A DNA stretch of 53,040 nucleotides from Wenxinia marina DSM 24838 (GTDB taxonomy: Bacteria; Pseudomonadota; Alphaproteobacteria; Rhodobacterales; Rhodobacteraceae). Shown here piece after piece: positions 35,228 through 43,546 of this stretch. The notes under the pieces are model-generated. The model saw only the letters and a list, made by a program, of their open reading frames with translations. It made no database searches and was not told the origin of the DNA. Where the stretch lies: NCBI RefSeq assembly GCF_000379485.1, contig NZ_KB902293.1, positions 1 through 53,040 on the forward strand, read 5' to 3'. The stretch's first letter is position 1. The number at the start of each line of letters is the position of its first letter. A program made the position numbers and the translations under genes.

Positions 35228-35255
35228 CCCTCGTTGGGGAGGGGTGTCCCGCCGC
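35228..35255. repeat. attR, 28-bp direct repeat
   Basis: This copy is identical to 23952-23979 and follows the integrase stop by 7 bp. On the host side it is followed by a GC-rich stretch able to form the 8-bp stem CCGCCGCA/TGCGGCGG with part of the repeat on the serC strand, which would be the original first hairpin of the serC leader. Confidence 0.92.
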
Positions 35256-35341
35256 ACGGCTTATTGCGGCGGCGGGGGGCCGGCAATCGGGATTCGGGGG
35301 GCGGAGGTGCGGTTTCGCGCGGGACCGGGGCGCGGGTGTCG

Positions 35342-35356
35342 CCTATCGGAAACTTC
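35342..35356. promoter_or_regulatory. CCTATCGGAAACTTC motif upstream of serB
   Basis: CTATCGGAAACTTC lies about 160 bp before serB. On the other side of the element, facing serC, the minus strand reads CGATAGGAAACTTCC (24069-24085), about 150 bp before serC, inside element DNA. A shared GGAAACTTC core at matching distances suggests a common promoter or operator for serine genes. Evidence is sequence similarity only. Confidence 0.35.
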
Positions 35357-35423
35357 AGCGCGTCGTCGTGAGGTCGCTGGGGGCGCTGCCCCCGCCGCGG
35401 CATGCGCCGCGACTCCCCCGGAG

Positions 35424-35449
35424 GTATTTGGAGCAAGATAGGAGCAATG
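35424..35449 (+). repeat. GTATTTG-box dispersed repeat, variant copy
   Basis: GTATTTGGAGCAAGATAGG follows CTCCCCCGGAG, the classic form of the GTATTTG box seen between genes in Rhodobacterales. It lies 66 bp upstream of serB and may be part of its 5' region. Confidence 0.5.
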
Positions 35450-35514
35450 GGGCGGGCTTGCCTTCGGCGGCGGGAGGGGTTTCACAAGGGGCACCCGGCC
35501 GGGAGCGCGCATCC

Positions 35515-36390
35515 ATGTTCACCGTCACCCTTCTGACCTCGCCCGAGGAGCGGGCGCTGAGCGGCGCTCTGGTGGAGTCGCTGCGCAACGCCTGGGGCGG
35601 GGGCGAGGTGCGGTGGCTGTCGGTGGACGAGGTGGCCGAGTTCGACGTGCCCGCGCGGCCGGGGAACGAGGCGGAAGTCCGGGCCGACCTGCAGCCGGGC
35701 GGGACCGACCTGATCGTCCAGCCGGCGGCGGGTCGGCGAAGGCGGATGCTGCTGGCCGACATGGACAGCACGATGATCCGGCAGGAATGCATCGACGAAC
35801 TCGCCGCAGAGGCGGGCGTCGGCGAGCGCGTCGCCGAGATCACCGCACGGGCGATGAACGGCGAGCTCGACTTCGAGGGCGCGCTCTTGGAGCGGGTGGC
35901 GCTGCTGAAGGGGCTGGACGAGGCGGTCATCCACCACGTGCTGGAGCACCGGATCACCTACATGCCGGGCGGGTTCGAGCTGGTGGCCACGATGAAGGCG
36001 GCGGGCGCGCACACGGTGCTGGTTTCGGGCGGGTTCACCGCCTTCGCCTCGCGGGTGGCGGCGGCGCTGGGATTCCATGAGCATCGGGCGAACGTGCTGC
36101 TGGCCGAAGGCGGGCGGCTGACCGGCGACGTGGCGCGGCCGATCCTCGGGCGCGAGGCCAAGGTGGCGGCGCTGGAGGAGGTGACGGCGCGGCTGGGGAT
36201 CGATGCCGCGGACGTGCTGGCGGTCGGCGACGGGGCGAACGACCTCGGGATGCTGGGGCGCGCCGGGACGGGCGTGGCGCTGCACGCCAAGCCCGCGGTG
36301 CAGGCGCAGGCGCGGATCGTCGTGAACCACGGCGACCTCTCGGCGCTTCTGTTCCTGCAGGGCTATGCCAGATCGGAGTTCGTGACGTGA
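35515..36390 (+). CDS. serB: Phosphoserine phosphatase
   Basis: The 291-residue HAD-family enzyme makes L-serine from phosphoserine, the last pathway step. Core motifs are DMDSTMIRQECIDELA (nucleophile Asp), VSGGFTAF (motif II), and VGDGANDLGML (motif IV). The N-terminal 70 residues form the regulatory part seen in longer SerB proteins. ATG at 35515 follows low-similarity sequence. Before the satellite inserted, serB was divergent from serC-serA, sharing an intergenic region of about 300 bp. Confidence 0.95.
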   Translation: MFTVTLLTSPEERALSGALVESLRNAWGGGEVRWLSVDEVAEFDVPARPGNEAEVRADLQPGGTDLIVQPAAGRRRRMLLADMDSTMIRQECIDELAAEAGVGERVAEITARAMNGELDFEGALLERVALLKGLDEAVIHHVLEHRITYMPGGFELVATMKAAGAHTVLVSGGFTAFASRVAAALGFHEHRANVLLAEGGRLTGDVARPILGREAKVAALEEVTARLGIDAADVLAVGDGANDLGMLGRAGTGVALHAKPAVQAQARIVVNHGDLSALLFLQGYARSEFVT

Positions 36391-37178
36391 CCCTCTACGC
36401 CGTCGGCGACATCCACGGGCAGCTGGGGCAGCTGGAGCTGGCGCTCGCGCGGATCGAGGCGGACGGCGGGCCGGACGCGCGGGTGGTGTTCGTCGGCGAC
36501 TACACCGACCGCGGGCCGGACTCGCGCGGGGTGCTCGACCTGCTGGTCGAGGGGCTGACGGCGGGCCGGAACTGGGTGGCGATCAAGGGCAACCACGACC
36601 GGATGTTCCAGCGGTTCCTCGAGATGGGCGAGGTGCACGACGACCGGATCGCGTCCGGCAAGGGCTGGCTGCACCGGGCGCTGGGCGGGCAGCGGACGCT
36701 AGCCTCCTACGCCGACCCGGAGGCCGCGTCGTTTGCGCATCCTGCGAACGGCGGGATCGAGACGCTGCTGTCCTACGACGTCGAGATCGACGGCGGCGAC
36801 CGGCTGGAACGGGTCGCCGAGGCGGCGCGCGCGGCGGTGCCGGACGCGCACCTGCGCTTCCTGCAGGAGCGGCCCCTGATGCACCGGGAGGGCGAGTTGC
36901 TCTTTGTCCATGCGGGCGTGCGGCCGGGGGTGGCGCTGGACGCGCAGGACGAGGACGACCTGCTGTGGATCCGCGATCCGTTCCTCATGGACGAGCGCGA
37001 TCACGGGCCGCTGATCGTCCACGGGCACACCGCGCTGGATGCGCCGGAGGCCTATCCGAACCGCGTCAACATCGACGGCGGGGCCGGCTACGGGCGGGAG
37101 CTGGTACCTGTGGCGTTCGAGGGGCGGGAGGCGTTCGCGCTGACGGCGGCGGAGCGGGAGCGGTTGCGGCCGGCGTGA
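36387..37178 (+). CDS. Metallophosphoesterase, serine/threonine protein phosphatase-like
   Basis: The 263-residue calcineurin-like phosphoesterase has the full metal-binding set: GDIHG at the start, GDYTDRGPDSRG, GNHD and HGH near the end. It resembles PrpA/PphA-type bacterial serine/threonine phosphatases and diadenosine tetraphosphatases. The substrate cannot be fixed. GTG 36387 overlaps the serB TGA, so it is coupled to serB and may be co-regulated with serine synthesis. Confidence 0.87.
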   Translation: MTLYAVGDIHGQLGQLELALARIEADGGPDARVVFVGDYTDRGPDSRGVLDLLVEGLTAGRNWVAIKGNHDRMFQRFLEMGEVHDDRIASGKGWLHRALGGQRTLASYADPEAASFAHPANGGIETLLSYDVEIDGGDRLERVAEAARAAVPDAHLRFLQERPLMHREGELLFVHAGVRPGVALDAQDEDDLLWIRDPFLMDERDHGPLIVHGHTALDAPEAYPNRVNIDGGAGYGRELVPVAFEGREAFALTAAERERLRPA

Positions 37179-37209
37179 GGGGGGCGACACGGGTTGCGCA
37201 GGGCGCAGC

Positions 37210-37230
37210 GGTGGGTTTCACCCACCCTAC
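37210..37230. repeat. GTGGGTTTCACCCACCCTAC dyad
   Basis: GGTGGGT and ACCCACC pair around TTC. It is a half-length member of the GTAGGGTGGGT family (full copies at 11374 and 39763). It lies between the phosphatase stop and the convergent efp stop. Confidence 0.6.
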
Positions 37231-37244
37231 CCAGGCGCTCCCGG

Positions 37245-37261
37245 CCCGGGCCTGACCCGGG
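37245..37261. repeat. CCCGGG-centred dyad between phosphatase and efp
   Basis: CCCGGGCCTGACCCGGG, followed to 37320 by further CCCGG/CCGGG-rich sequence. It is the same family as 187, 3202 and 3242. It may serve as a bidirectional terminator for the converging genes. Confidence 0.5.
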
Positions 37262-37359
37262 GCCCCGAACCGGGAGGGGGACCGCGTGCGGCGCGAGGCC
37301 CCGGCCCGGGGGCCGGGGCGGGTGGTCCTGAGGCGTTCCGGGCGGACCCCCGACCAGCG

Positions 37360-37926
37360 TCAGTCCTTCGCCCGCTCCACGTACGAGTTGTCCTCGGTGT
37401 TGATGACGATCCGGGTGCCGACGCCGATGTGCGGCGGGACCATCACCCGCAGGCCGTTGTCCACCATCGCCGGCTTGTAGGACGAGGACGCGGTCTGGCC
37501 CTTCACCACCGGCTCGGTCTCGGTGATCTCGACCGTCATCTTCTGCGGCAGCTCGATCGAGATCGCGACGCCGTTGTGGGTGGCGAGGTGCACCAGCATG
37601 CCGTCCTGCAGGTAGACCTTGGCGTCGCCGATGACGTCGGGATGGACCGCGACCTGCTCGTAGCTCTCGGGCTCCATGAAGTGGTAGCCCTCGCCGTCCT
37701 CGTAGAGGAACTGGTACTGCTTCTCCTCGACGTGGGCCCGCTCCACCTGCTCGGTCGTCTTCCAGCGCTCGGAGACCTTCGTGCCGTCCGAGATGCGGCG
37801 CATGTCGACCTGGGTCACGGGCGTGCCCTTGCCGGGGTGGAAGTTCTGGGCGGTGAGGACGACGTACAGCTTGTCGTCGATTTCCAGCACGTTGCCCTTG
37901 CGGACCTGCGAGGCGATGACTTTCAC
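37360..37926 (-). CDS. efp: Translation elongation factor P
   Basis: The 188-residue EF-P relieves ribosome stalling at polyproline. The KOW-like N-domain carries the modification loop HPGKGT with lysine 33, the residue lysylated by EpmA, and the two OB domains follow ([21 protein letters not shown] is the conserved C-domain entry). ATG at 37926. epmA starts 105 bp away on the opposite strand, a common pairing. Confidence 0.96.
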   Translation of the reverse strand: MKVIASQVRKGNVLEIDDKLYVVLTAQNFHPGKGTPVTQVDMRRISDGTKVSERWKTTEQVERAHVEEKQYQFLYEDGEGYHFMEPESYEQVAVHPDVIGDAKVYLQDGMLVHLATHNGVAISIELPQKMTVEITETEPVVKGQTASSSYKPAMVDNGLRVMVPPHIGVGTRIVINTEDNSYVERAKD

Positions 37927-38030
37927 GGCGCGGCGTTCCTTGTCCTGGATCGGGGCGCGCGGTAGGGCGCGCGGGAATGGGTCGGGCGTCCGCCTACCCG
38001 AAATCCGGCGGCTTCGCCAGAGGGGGCCAT

Positions 38031-39059
38031 ATGGGCGACACGCCCTGGTGGGACGAGGGACGGCACGCCGACCGACGGCCGCTCCTGCTGGCGCGGAACC
38101 GCATCGTGGCGGCGGTCCGGGACTGGTTCGCGGCCGAGGGATTCACCGAGGTGGAGCCGGCCGGGCTCGCCGTCTCGCCGGGGAACGAGGCGCACCTGCA
38201 CGCCTTCCAAACCCTGGCGCTGGACGACGCGGGGGGCGCCGCGGCGCGGTACCTGCACACCTCTCCCGAGTTTGCGATGAAGAAGCTGCTGGCGGCGGGC
38301 GAGACGCGGATCTTCGCGCTGTCGAAGGTCTGGCGCAACCGCGAGCGGGGGCCGCTGCACGCGTCGGAATTCACCATGCTGGAATGGTACCGCGCCGGCG
38401 CGCCGTACGAGGCGCTGATGGAGGATTGCGCCGCGATCCTGTCCCGCGCGGCGGAGGCGGCGGGGAGCGGCGTGCTGCGCTGGCGGAGCGCGGAATGCGA
38501 TCCGTTCGCGGCGCCCGAGCGGGTGGCGCTGCACGAGGCGCTGGCGGCGGCGACGGGGATCGACCTCCTCGCCACGATCCGGGACGACGGGACGACGGAC
38601 CGGGACGCGCTGGCCGCCGCGGCGGGGCCGATGGCGGCGGCGGACGACGACTGGTCGGACATCCTGTCCAAGCTGCTGGTCGCCCATGTCGAGCCGCGCC
38701 TCGGGCACGGGCGGGCGACGGTGCTCGACCGCTATCCGGCGGCGGAGGCCGCGCTGGCGCGGCGGGTCCCCGGCGATCCGCGACTGGCGGAGCGGTTCGA
38801 GCTATATGCCTGCGGCGTCGAGCTGGCGAACGGCTTCGGCGAGCTGACCGACCCGGCCGAGCAGCGGGCCCGGTTCGAGGCCGAGATGGACCTCAAGGCC
38901 GCCCGCTACGGCGAGCGCTATCCGCTGGACGAGGACTTCCTCGCCGCCCTCTCCGCGATGCCTCCGGCGAGCGGCATCGCGCTGGGGTTCGACCGGCTGG
39001 TCACGCTGGCGACCGGGGCGCCCGGCGTCGAGGCGGTCATGTGGACCCCGCCCGCCTGA
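38031..39059 (+). CDS. epmA: EF-P lysine ligase EpmA (PoxA/GenX)
   Basis: The 342-residue class II lysyl-tRNA synthetase paralogue lacks the anticodon-binding domain and attaches lysine to EF-P. Motif 2 is in [25 protein letters not shown] (cited in part), and motif 3 is [28 protein letters not shown] is the typical substrate-pocket stretch. EF-P Lys33 is present, so the substrate is adjacent. EpmB (lysine 2,3-aminomutase), often the third gene of this cluster, is not present within the window. Confidence 0.94.
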   Translation: MGDTPWWDEGRHADRRPLLLARNRIVAAVRDWFAAEGFTEVEPAGLAVSPGNEAHLHAFQTLALDDAGGAAARYLHTSPEFAMKKLLAAGETRIFALSKVWRNRERGPLHASEFTMLEWYRAGAPYEALMEDCAAILSRAAEAAGSGVLRWRSAECDPFAAPERVALHEALAAATGIDLLATIRDDGTTDRDALAAAAGPMAAADDDWSDILSKLLVAHVEPRLGHGRATVLDRYPAAEAALARRVPGDPRLAERFELYACGVELANGFGELTDPAEQRARFEAEMDLKAARYGERYPLDEDFLAALSAMPPASGIALGFDRLVTLATGAPGVEAVMWTPPA

Positions 39060-39366
39060 GTGGCAGCGTCGCGCGGGCGGAGTCCGGTCGCCGCGTATTT
39101 GAGTGACATGCAATGGGGCAGTTCACGCGCTGTTAACCAAGGTGCGGCGCCCTGGTCCCGCGGTACAGGCTGGCGAGCCGATGACCGCGACGTGCAACGG
39201 AGCCCCGTCGCCGATAGCGGGCCGACCCCGTGAGGCGGCGGCGGGGTGCGAGAGTCCTGTCCATTGCATGTCCGACAAATACGCCGGCCGGACGTCGGTC
39301 ACGAGCGCTCCGTCGGGACTTCGCCGGGCCGTCGGTCGTGGTATTCTGCCTCCCAGAGGTGCCGCC
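39060..39366. other. Intergenic region with GTATTTG box copy 2
   Basis: This 307-bp gap between epmA and the cupin gene has the repeat GTATTTGAGTGACATGC at 39095-39115 and no convincing gene. An ORF runs into the cupin frame but lacks similarity before ATG 39367. Confidence 0.55.
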
Positions 39367-39765
39367 ATGCCCGACTGCCGCAAGATCCGCCCTGATTCGG
39401 CCTACGACGGGAAGCAGGGCTTCTCCTATTTCGCCGGGATCGCGCGCGAGACGGTGGGGGCGCAGGGGATCTGTATGCACCTCCTCACCATCCCGCCGGG
39501 CGGGCGGGCGAAGGCGCACAAGCACGCGACCCACGAGACCGCCATCTACGTGCTGGAGGGGCGGGCGCGGATGTACTGGGGCGAGCGGCTGCAGCACGTG
39601 ATGGAGACGGAGGCGGGCGATCTGGTCTACATCCCCGCCGACGTGCCGCACCTGCCGATCAATTCATCGGGCGAGACGGTGCGCGCCGTCGTCGCCCGGA
39701 CCGATCCGCACGAGCAGGAGAGCGTGGTCCTGTTGCCGGAGCTCGAGGCGCTGGTGCGTCCATAG
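39367..39765 (+). CDS. Cupin-domain protein of unknown substrate
   Basis: The 132-residue single-domain cupin has motif 1 as AHKHATHETAIYVLEG (two His and a Glu as metal ligands) and motif 2 as GDLVYIPADVPHLPIN (the last His). Small cupins of this type include sugar-phosphate isomerases, dioxygenases and sensors, so no reaction is assigned. It is monocistronic. Its TAG stop is supplied by the GTAGGGTGGGT-type repeat at 39763. Confidence 0.85.
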   Translation: MPDCRKIRPDSAYDGKQGFSYFAGIARETVGAQGICMHLLTIPPGGRAKAHKHATHETAIYVLEGRARMYWGERLQHVMETEAGDLVYIPADVPHLPINSSGETVRAVVARTDPHEQESVVLLPELEALVRP

Positions 39766-39816
39766 GGTGGGTGGACCCCACCACTGCCGGACGGCCGGTG
39801 GGTTGCACCCACCCTA
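39763..39816. repeat. Composite GTAGGGTGGGT inverted repeat carrying two convergent stop codons
   Basis: TAGGGTGGGT at the left (39763-39772) is mirrored by ACCCACCCTA at the right (39807-39816), with two shorter hairpins between (GGTGG/CCACC and GGTGGGTTGCACCCACC). TAG 39763-39765 ends the cupin gene and its mirror (plus-strand CTA 39814-39816) ends mtaB. It can fold as one long or two short hairpins and probably terminates both transcripts. Confidence 0.75.
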
Positions 39817-41082
39817 CGCAAGCAGGCGCTGTCCGTCCGTCGCGGAGACCGTCGCCTCCACGATCTGCCCCTCCGGCTGATCCGCCGCGAAATCCACCTC
39901 GGCGAACTGCTCGGTCCGGCCCATGCGCGGGCTCTCCATCAGCACCCGGTGCGGGCGGCCGACCTGCTCCGCCAGGTGCCGCGCCGCCGCCGCCTCGCCG
40001 GCGGCGCGAAGGCGCGCGGCGCGGGTCTTGATCGCGCGGCCGTCGACCTGCGGCATCCGGGCGGCCGGGGTGCCGGGGCGGGGCGAGTAGGGGAAGACGT
40101 GCAGCCAGGTGAGGTCGCACGCCTCGACCATGCGGAGCGAGTTCTCGAACGCCGCCTCGGTCTCGGTCGGGAAGCCCGCGATGATGTCGGCGCCGAAGGC
40201 GATGTCGGGGCGGCGGCGGCGGGCCTCCTGCACGAAGTTCACGGCGTCCTCCGACAGGTGCCGGCGCTTCATCCGCTTCAGGATCAGGTCGTCGCCGTGC
40301 TGCAGCGACAGGTGCAGGTGCGGCATGAGGCGCGGCTCGGCCAGCGCGTCCATCAGCGCCGGGTCGGCCTCGATGGAGTCGATGGAGGACAGGCGCAGGC
40401 GCGGCAGGTCGGGCACCAGTCTCAGGATGCGCTGCACCAGGTCTCCCAGCGGCGGGCGGCCGGGGAGGTCGGCGCCCCAGGAGGTGAGGTCGACGCCGGT
40501 CAAGACGACCTCGTTGTACCCCGCCGCCACCAGCCGGCCGATCTGCTGCACCACGACCCCGGCGGGGACCGAGCGCGAGTTGCCGCGGCCGTAGGGAATG
40601 ATGCAGAAGGTGCAGCGGTGGTCGCAGCCGTTCTGGATCTGCACGTAGGCGCGGGAGCGGGAGCCGAAGCCGTCGATCAGGTGGCCGGCCGTCTCGGTCA
40701 CTGACATGATGTCGTCGACTTGCACCCGTTCCGTCCCGCCCGCGGCGAGGCCGGCCCAGGCGGCGGGGTCCATCTTCTCGGCGTTGCCGAGGACGCGGTC
40801 GACCTCGGGCATGGCGGCGAAGGTCTGCGGTTCGATCTGCGCGGCGCAGCCGGTGACAACGAGCGTCGCGTCCGGGTGGGCGCGGCGCAGGCGGCGGATC
40901 TCCTGCCGGGCCTTGCGCACCGCCTCGGCGGTGACGGCGCAGGTGTTGACGACGACGGTGCCGTGGGCGCCGGCCTCGGCGGCGAGCGCCTTCATCGCCT
41001 CGGATTCGTAGGCGTTGAGGCGGCAGCCGAGGGTGGCGAAGATCGGGGCGGCCATGTCCTTCATCGGGGCGCCGTCAGCCAT
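39814..41082 (-). CDS. mtaB: tRNA t6A37 methylthiotransferase MtaB
   Basis: The 422-residue radical-SAM enzyme adds a methylthio group to N6-threonylcarbamoyl-adenosine 37. It has the N-terminal UPF0004 domain with three cysteines ([27 protein letters not shown]), then the radical-SAM cluster [15 protein letters not shown], and a C-terminal TRAM-like segment ([18 protein letters not shown]). ATG at 41082 overlaps the dapF stop by 8 bp; internal Met residues are alternative starts. It forms an operon with dapF, as commonly in Rhodobacterales. Confidence 0.94.
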   Translation of the reverse strand: MADGAPMKDMAAPIFATLGCRLNAYESEAMKALAAEAGAHGTVVVNTCAVTAEAVRKARQEIRRLRRAHPDATLVVTGCAAQIEPQTFAAMPEVDRVLGNAEKMDPAAWAGLAAGGTERVQVDDIMSVTETAGHLIDGFGSRSRAYVQIQNGCDHRCTFCIIPYGRGNSRSVPAGVVVQQIGRLVAAGYNEVVLTGVDLTSWGADLPGRPPLGDLVQRILRLVPDLPRLRLSSIDSIEADPALMDALAEPRLMPHLHLSLQHGDDLILKRMKRRHLSEDAVNFVQEARRRRPDIAFGADIIAGFPTETEAAFENSLRMVEACDLTWLHVFPYSPRPGTPAARMPQVDGRAIKTRAARLRAAGEAAAARHLAEQVGRPHRVLMESPRMGRTEQFAEVDFAADQPEGQIVEATVSATDGQRLLA

Positions 41083-41887
41083 GCCAGACCCCGTCGAACA
41101 CGTGCGCCACCGGGCCGGTCATCCAGACGCCGTCATCGCGCCAGTCCACGACCAGCTCGCCGCCATCCAGCACGATCTCCACCCGACGGCCGGTCAGCCC
41201 GCGCCGGTGCGCCGCGACCGCGACCGCGCAGGAGGACGAGCCGGAGGCGAGGGTGATCCCGGTCCCCCGTTCCCACACCCGCATCCGCAGCCGGTCGGGG
41301 GCGATCCGAGACGCGAACTGTACGTTGGTGCGCTGCGGAAACAGCGGGTCATGCTCCCACTTCGGCCCGAGGCGCATCAGGTCCACCGCGTCGGCGTCGT
41401 CCACGAAGAAGGTGCAGTGCGGGTTGCCCATGCCCGTCGCCACCGGCGCGCCCTCCAGCGGCAGGGACAGCGTGTCGGCCTCGTGCGCCAGCGGGATGTC
41501 GCGCCAGCAGGTCTGCGGCGCGCCCATGTTGACCGAGGTCATTCCGTCGGCCTCTCGCCGGGCCGACAGCGTTCCCCGCTCGGTCAGCAGCGTCAGCGCG
41601 CCCGTCCCCCGCCGCGCCATCTCCCACGCCGCGATGCACCGGGTGGCGTTGCCGCAGGCGGCGGACAGCGATCCGTCGGCGTTCCAGAAGGTCAGGCTCA
41701 GCGCCTCGCCCTCCGCCTCGATCCGCGCCAGCTGGTCGAAGCCGACGCCCCGGTGCCGATCCGCCATCGCCCGCGCCAGCGCGGCGTCCACCGTCCGGCC
41801 GCCGCTCCGGGCGTCGATCACGACGAAGTCGTTGCCGAGGCCGTGCATCTTCATGAACGGCAGGCCGGGGGGCGCGGATGTTTCCAT
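41075..41887 (-). CDS. dapF: Diaminopimelate epimerase
   Basis: The 270-residue cofactor-independent racemase makes meso-diaminopimelate for peptidoglycan and lysine. [15 protein letters not shown] at the N-terminus is diagnostic, and the catalytic cysteine pair is in AACGNATRC and GSSSCAVAV. The second motif usually reads GTGxCA; the change to GSSSCA is noted and is tolerated in relatives. It is first gene of the dapF-mtaB operon. ATG at 41887. Confidence 0.94.
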   Translation of the reverse strand: METSAPPGLPFMKMHGLGNDFVVIDARSGGRTVDAALARAMADRHRGVGFDQLARIEAEGEALSLTFWNADGSLSAACGNATRCIAAWEMARRGTGALTLLTERGTLSARREADGMTSVNMGAPQTCWRDIPLAHEADTLSLPLEGAPVATGMGNPHCTFFVDDADAVDLMRLGPKWEHDPLFPQRTNVQFASRIAPDRLRMRVWERGTGITLASGSSSCAVAVAAHRRGLTGRRVEIVLDGGELVVDWRDDGVWMTGPVAHVFDGVWHG

Positions 41888-41982
41888 GGGCCGGGCCTCT
41901 ACACCGAACGCCCTCCCGTTTCCAGTAGGCGCCGGTTTGGGTCTTGACCCCCTCCGGCGCCCCGACTAAGTGCCTCCCCCGT

Positions 41983-42058
41983 GGGCCGTTAGCTCAGTTG
42001 GTAGAGCAACTGACTTTTAATCAGTAGGTCGCTGGTTCGAACCCAGCACGGCTCACCA
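41983..42058 (+). tRNA. tRNA-Lys (anticodon TTT)
   Basis: A complete 76-nt cloverleaf: acceptor GGGCCGT with ACGGCTC, D-arm GCTC...GAGC, anticodon stem ACTGA/TCAGT with loop CTTTTAA giving TTT, T-arm GCTGG TTCGAAC CCAGC, discriminator A and an encoded CCA. Confidence 0.97.
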
Positions 42059-42153
42059 CTTTTCCCGGACTGGACGAGAGATGGCGGTACCAACGCCACC
42101 CCCGCCCCGCGATCCGGTCGGCCGGCGGGATCGCCGCCGGCCGGGGACGCGAC

Positions 42154-43239
42154 TCAGCCGACCTCCTCGGCCGTGATCGTGTAGGCGAAGGTATCGGGGG
42201 ACAGCTCGTCGCGCCATGCGCCGCCGACTTCGGCCTGCGGGTACATCAGGAACGGCACCGGGCCGAAGGAGGCGCCGGGCAGCACCACGTCGTGGGCGTC
42301 GTTGAAGGCGATCCAGTTGCCCTCGGAGGCGCCGAACAGGGCGGCGCGGACGTCGGCGACGACCGGATCGGCGAGGGGGCGCGCCGCCGGCGGCTCCTCC
42401 AGCGCGACCTTGCGGACGTCGGCGGGGTCGGCGGGGACCCAGCCGGCGCCGTCCAGGAACACCTCCGCCCGGCAATGCTGCGCCCTGGTCACGTCGGACG
42501 AGCCGGCGCCGAGGCTGCGGTAGTCGAACGCCGACGGCGCGACGCGCAGACCGTAGAGGTCGCGCGCCGGCAGGCCGGCGGCGCGGGCGAGGCCGACGAA
42601 CAGGGCGTTAAGGTCGGCGCACTTGCCGGTCAGGTCGCCGGTATGCAGCATCGAGGCGACGTCGCCGAGGCCGCAGCCGCGGGTCTCGGGATCGCGCTCG
42701 GTGCTCTCGACGACCCAATTATACAGGCGCTCGGCCTTGCGGCGGTCGCTCCACGTCCAGCCGACGATGCTCTCCGCCGTCTCGCGGACGATGCCGTCGG
42801 TGGGGATGAGGTCGGTCGGGGCGGTGTAGCGGGCGCGCTCGGCCTCGGTGAGGGTCGCGCCGGTGTCGGCGCCCGGGTCGACGCGGCGGTCGCGGGTGGC
42901 GACGGTGGAGACGACCTCCAGCACCGCGTCGGCGTCGGCGGCGTCCCAGACGGCGTGGACGAAGGAGAGGTCCTGCTCCGCGTCCTCCACCAGCGCCACC
43001 TGCGCGTCCGGCGCGCTCCAGGTGGTCTCGCCCGGCCGCGACCAGCCTTCGGCGGCGAGGGAGGGCACGGGGACCCAGGCCTGCGCCGGGGCGCCGCTGC
43101 GCGGCAGCACGACGCGCGTGGTCACGCGGAAGGTGCGCCAGTCGCCGGGGGTCGGCGCGTAGAGGGCGGCGGCCCCGCGGGGCAGGGCGACGAGGGCGGC
43201 GGCGGCGCCGGAGGCGAGGACGGAGCGGCGGGTCAGCAT
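42154..43239 (-). CDS. Transglutaminase-like protein, Tat-exported
   Basis: The 361-residue protein starts with a twin-arginine signal (LTRRSVLASGAAAALVALPRG), so it is probably exported folded. The C-terminal half is a transglutaminase/protease core: catalytic Cys in TGKCADLNALF, His in QHCRAEVFLDGAGWVPADPAD (Asp in the same stretch). Bacterial members are peptidases or cross-linking enzymes of unknown substrate. ATG at 43239 starts exactly at the Tat signal; the longer upstream frame is spurious. It is divergent from ilvD. Confidence 0.87.
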   Translation of the reverse strand: MLTRRSVLASGAAAALVALPRGAAALYAPTPGDWRTFRVTTRVVLPRSGAPAQAWVPVPSLAAEGWSRPGETTWSAPDAQVALVEDAEQDLSFVHAVWDAADADAVLEVVSTVATRDRRVDPGADTGATLTEAERARYTAPTDLIPTDGIVRETAESIVGWTWSDRRKAERLYNWVVESTERDPETRGCGLGDVASMLHTGDLTGKCADLNALFVGLARAAGLPARDLYGLRVAPSAFDYRSLGAGSSDVTRAQHCRAEVFLDGAGWVPADPADVRKVALEEPPAARPLADPVVADVRAALFGASEGNWIAFNDAHDVVLPGASFGPVPFLMYPQAEVGGAWRDELSPDTFAYTITAEEVG

Positions 43240-43546
43240 GGCAGGGTCTCCCGGGATCAGGGTCAGGCGGCGTATAAGAGCACGGGCACGCAACGGAAAG
43301 GGCGCCGTCGGGGGGACCGAAGGCCACGGATGGGACGTCGGGCCGAGAAACGCCGGAGCCAGCGTCTGGTCCGAGGTCCCGTCACCCCCTTTCCGGTGAG
43401 GACATGGGCGAACCTCCCGAAACCCATCTGCTACCGTGTCTGCGAGGGCGCCTTGAACTGTGATGCAACGGACCTGGGATCGGTGGGACGCTTTTCCCTG
43501 CGGCACGGGCGGTCTATGACGGCCCTCGCCGACAGGAGGACGCCCG
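43240..43546. other. Divergent promoter region between the transglutaminase gene and ilvD
   Basis: The 307-bp region must hold promoters for both genes. CTTGAACTGTGATGC lies near 43452, and AGGAGG precedes the ilvD ATG at good spacing. No attenuator-type leader peptide with runs of branched-chain codons is seen. Confidence 0.5.

Larger units (their letters stand above)
23952..35255. mobile_element. Capsid-forming phage satellite (cf-PICI-like), 11.3 kb, integrated between serC and serB
   Basis: The element is bounded by a perfect 28-bp direct repeat and has an integrase abutting the right end. In order it holds a small ORF, a RepA-like ATPase, iteron-like repeats and a hairpin, an antisense membrane-protein gene, then terL-HNH-capsid-protease-connector-portal, two small genes, an amber-split ORF, a secreted-type ORF, a promoter with paired operators, a MerR-like gene, an AlpA-like gene and int. 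There are no tail, holin, lysin or recognisable small-terminase genes. A size near 11 kb with its own capsid and packaging genes but no tail is the defining plan of capsid-forming PICIs, which use a helper phage's tails. A decayed prophage is the alternative, but tight gene coupling argues against decay. Confidence 0.88.

Noticed and set aside
23952-35255. Gene transfer agent or full prophage
   Set aside because: GTA clusters of Rhodobacterales carry tail genes and no integrase or att sites; a full prophage would need tail and lysis genes. Neither is present.
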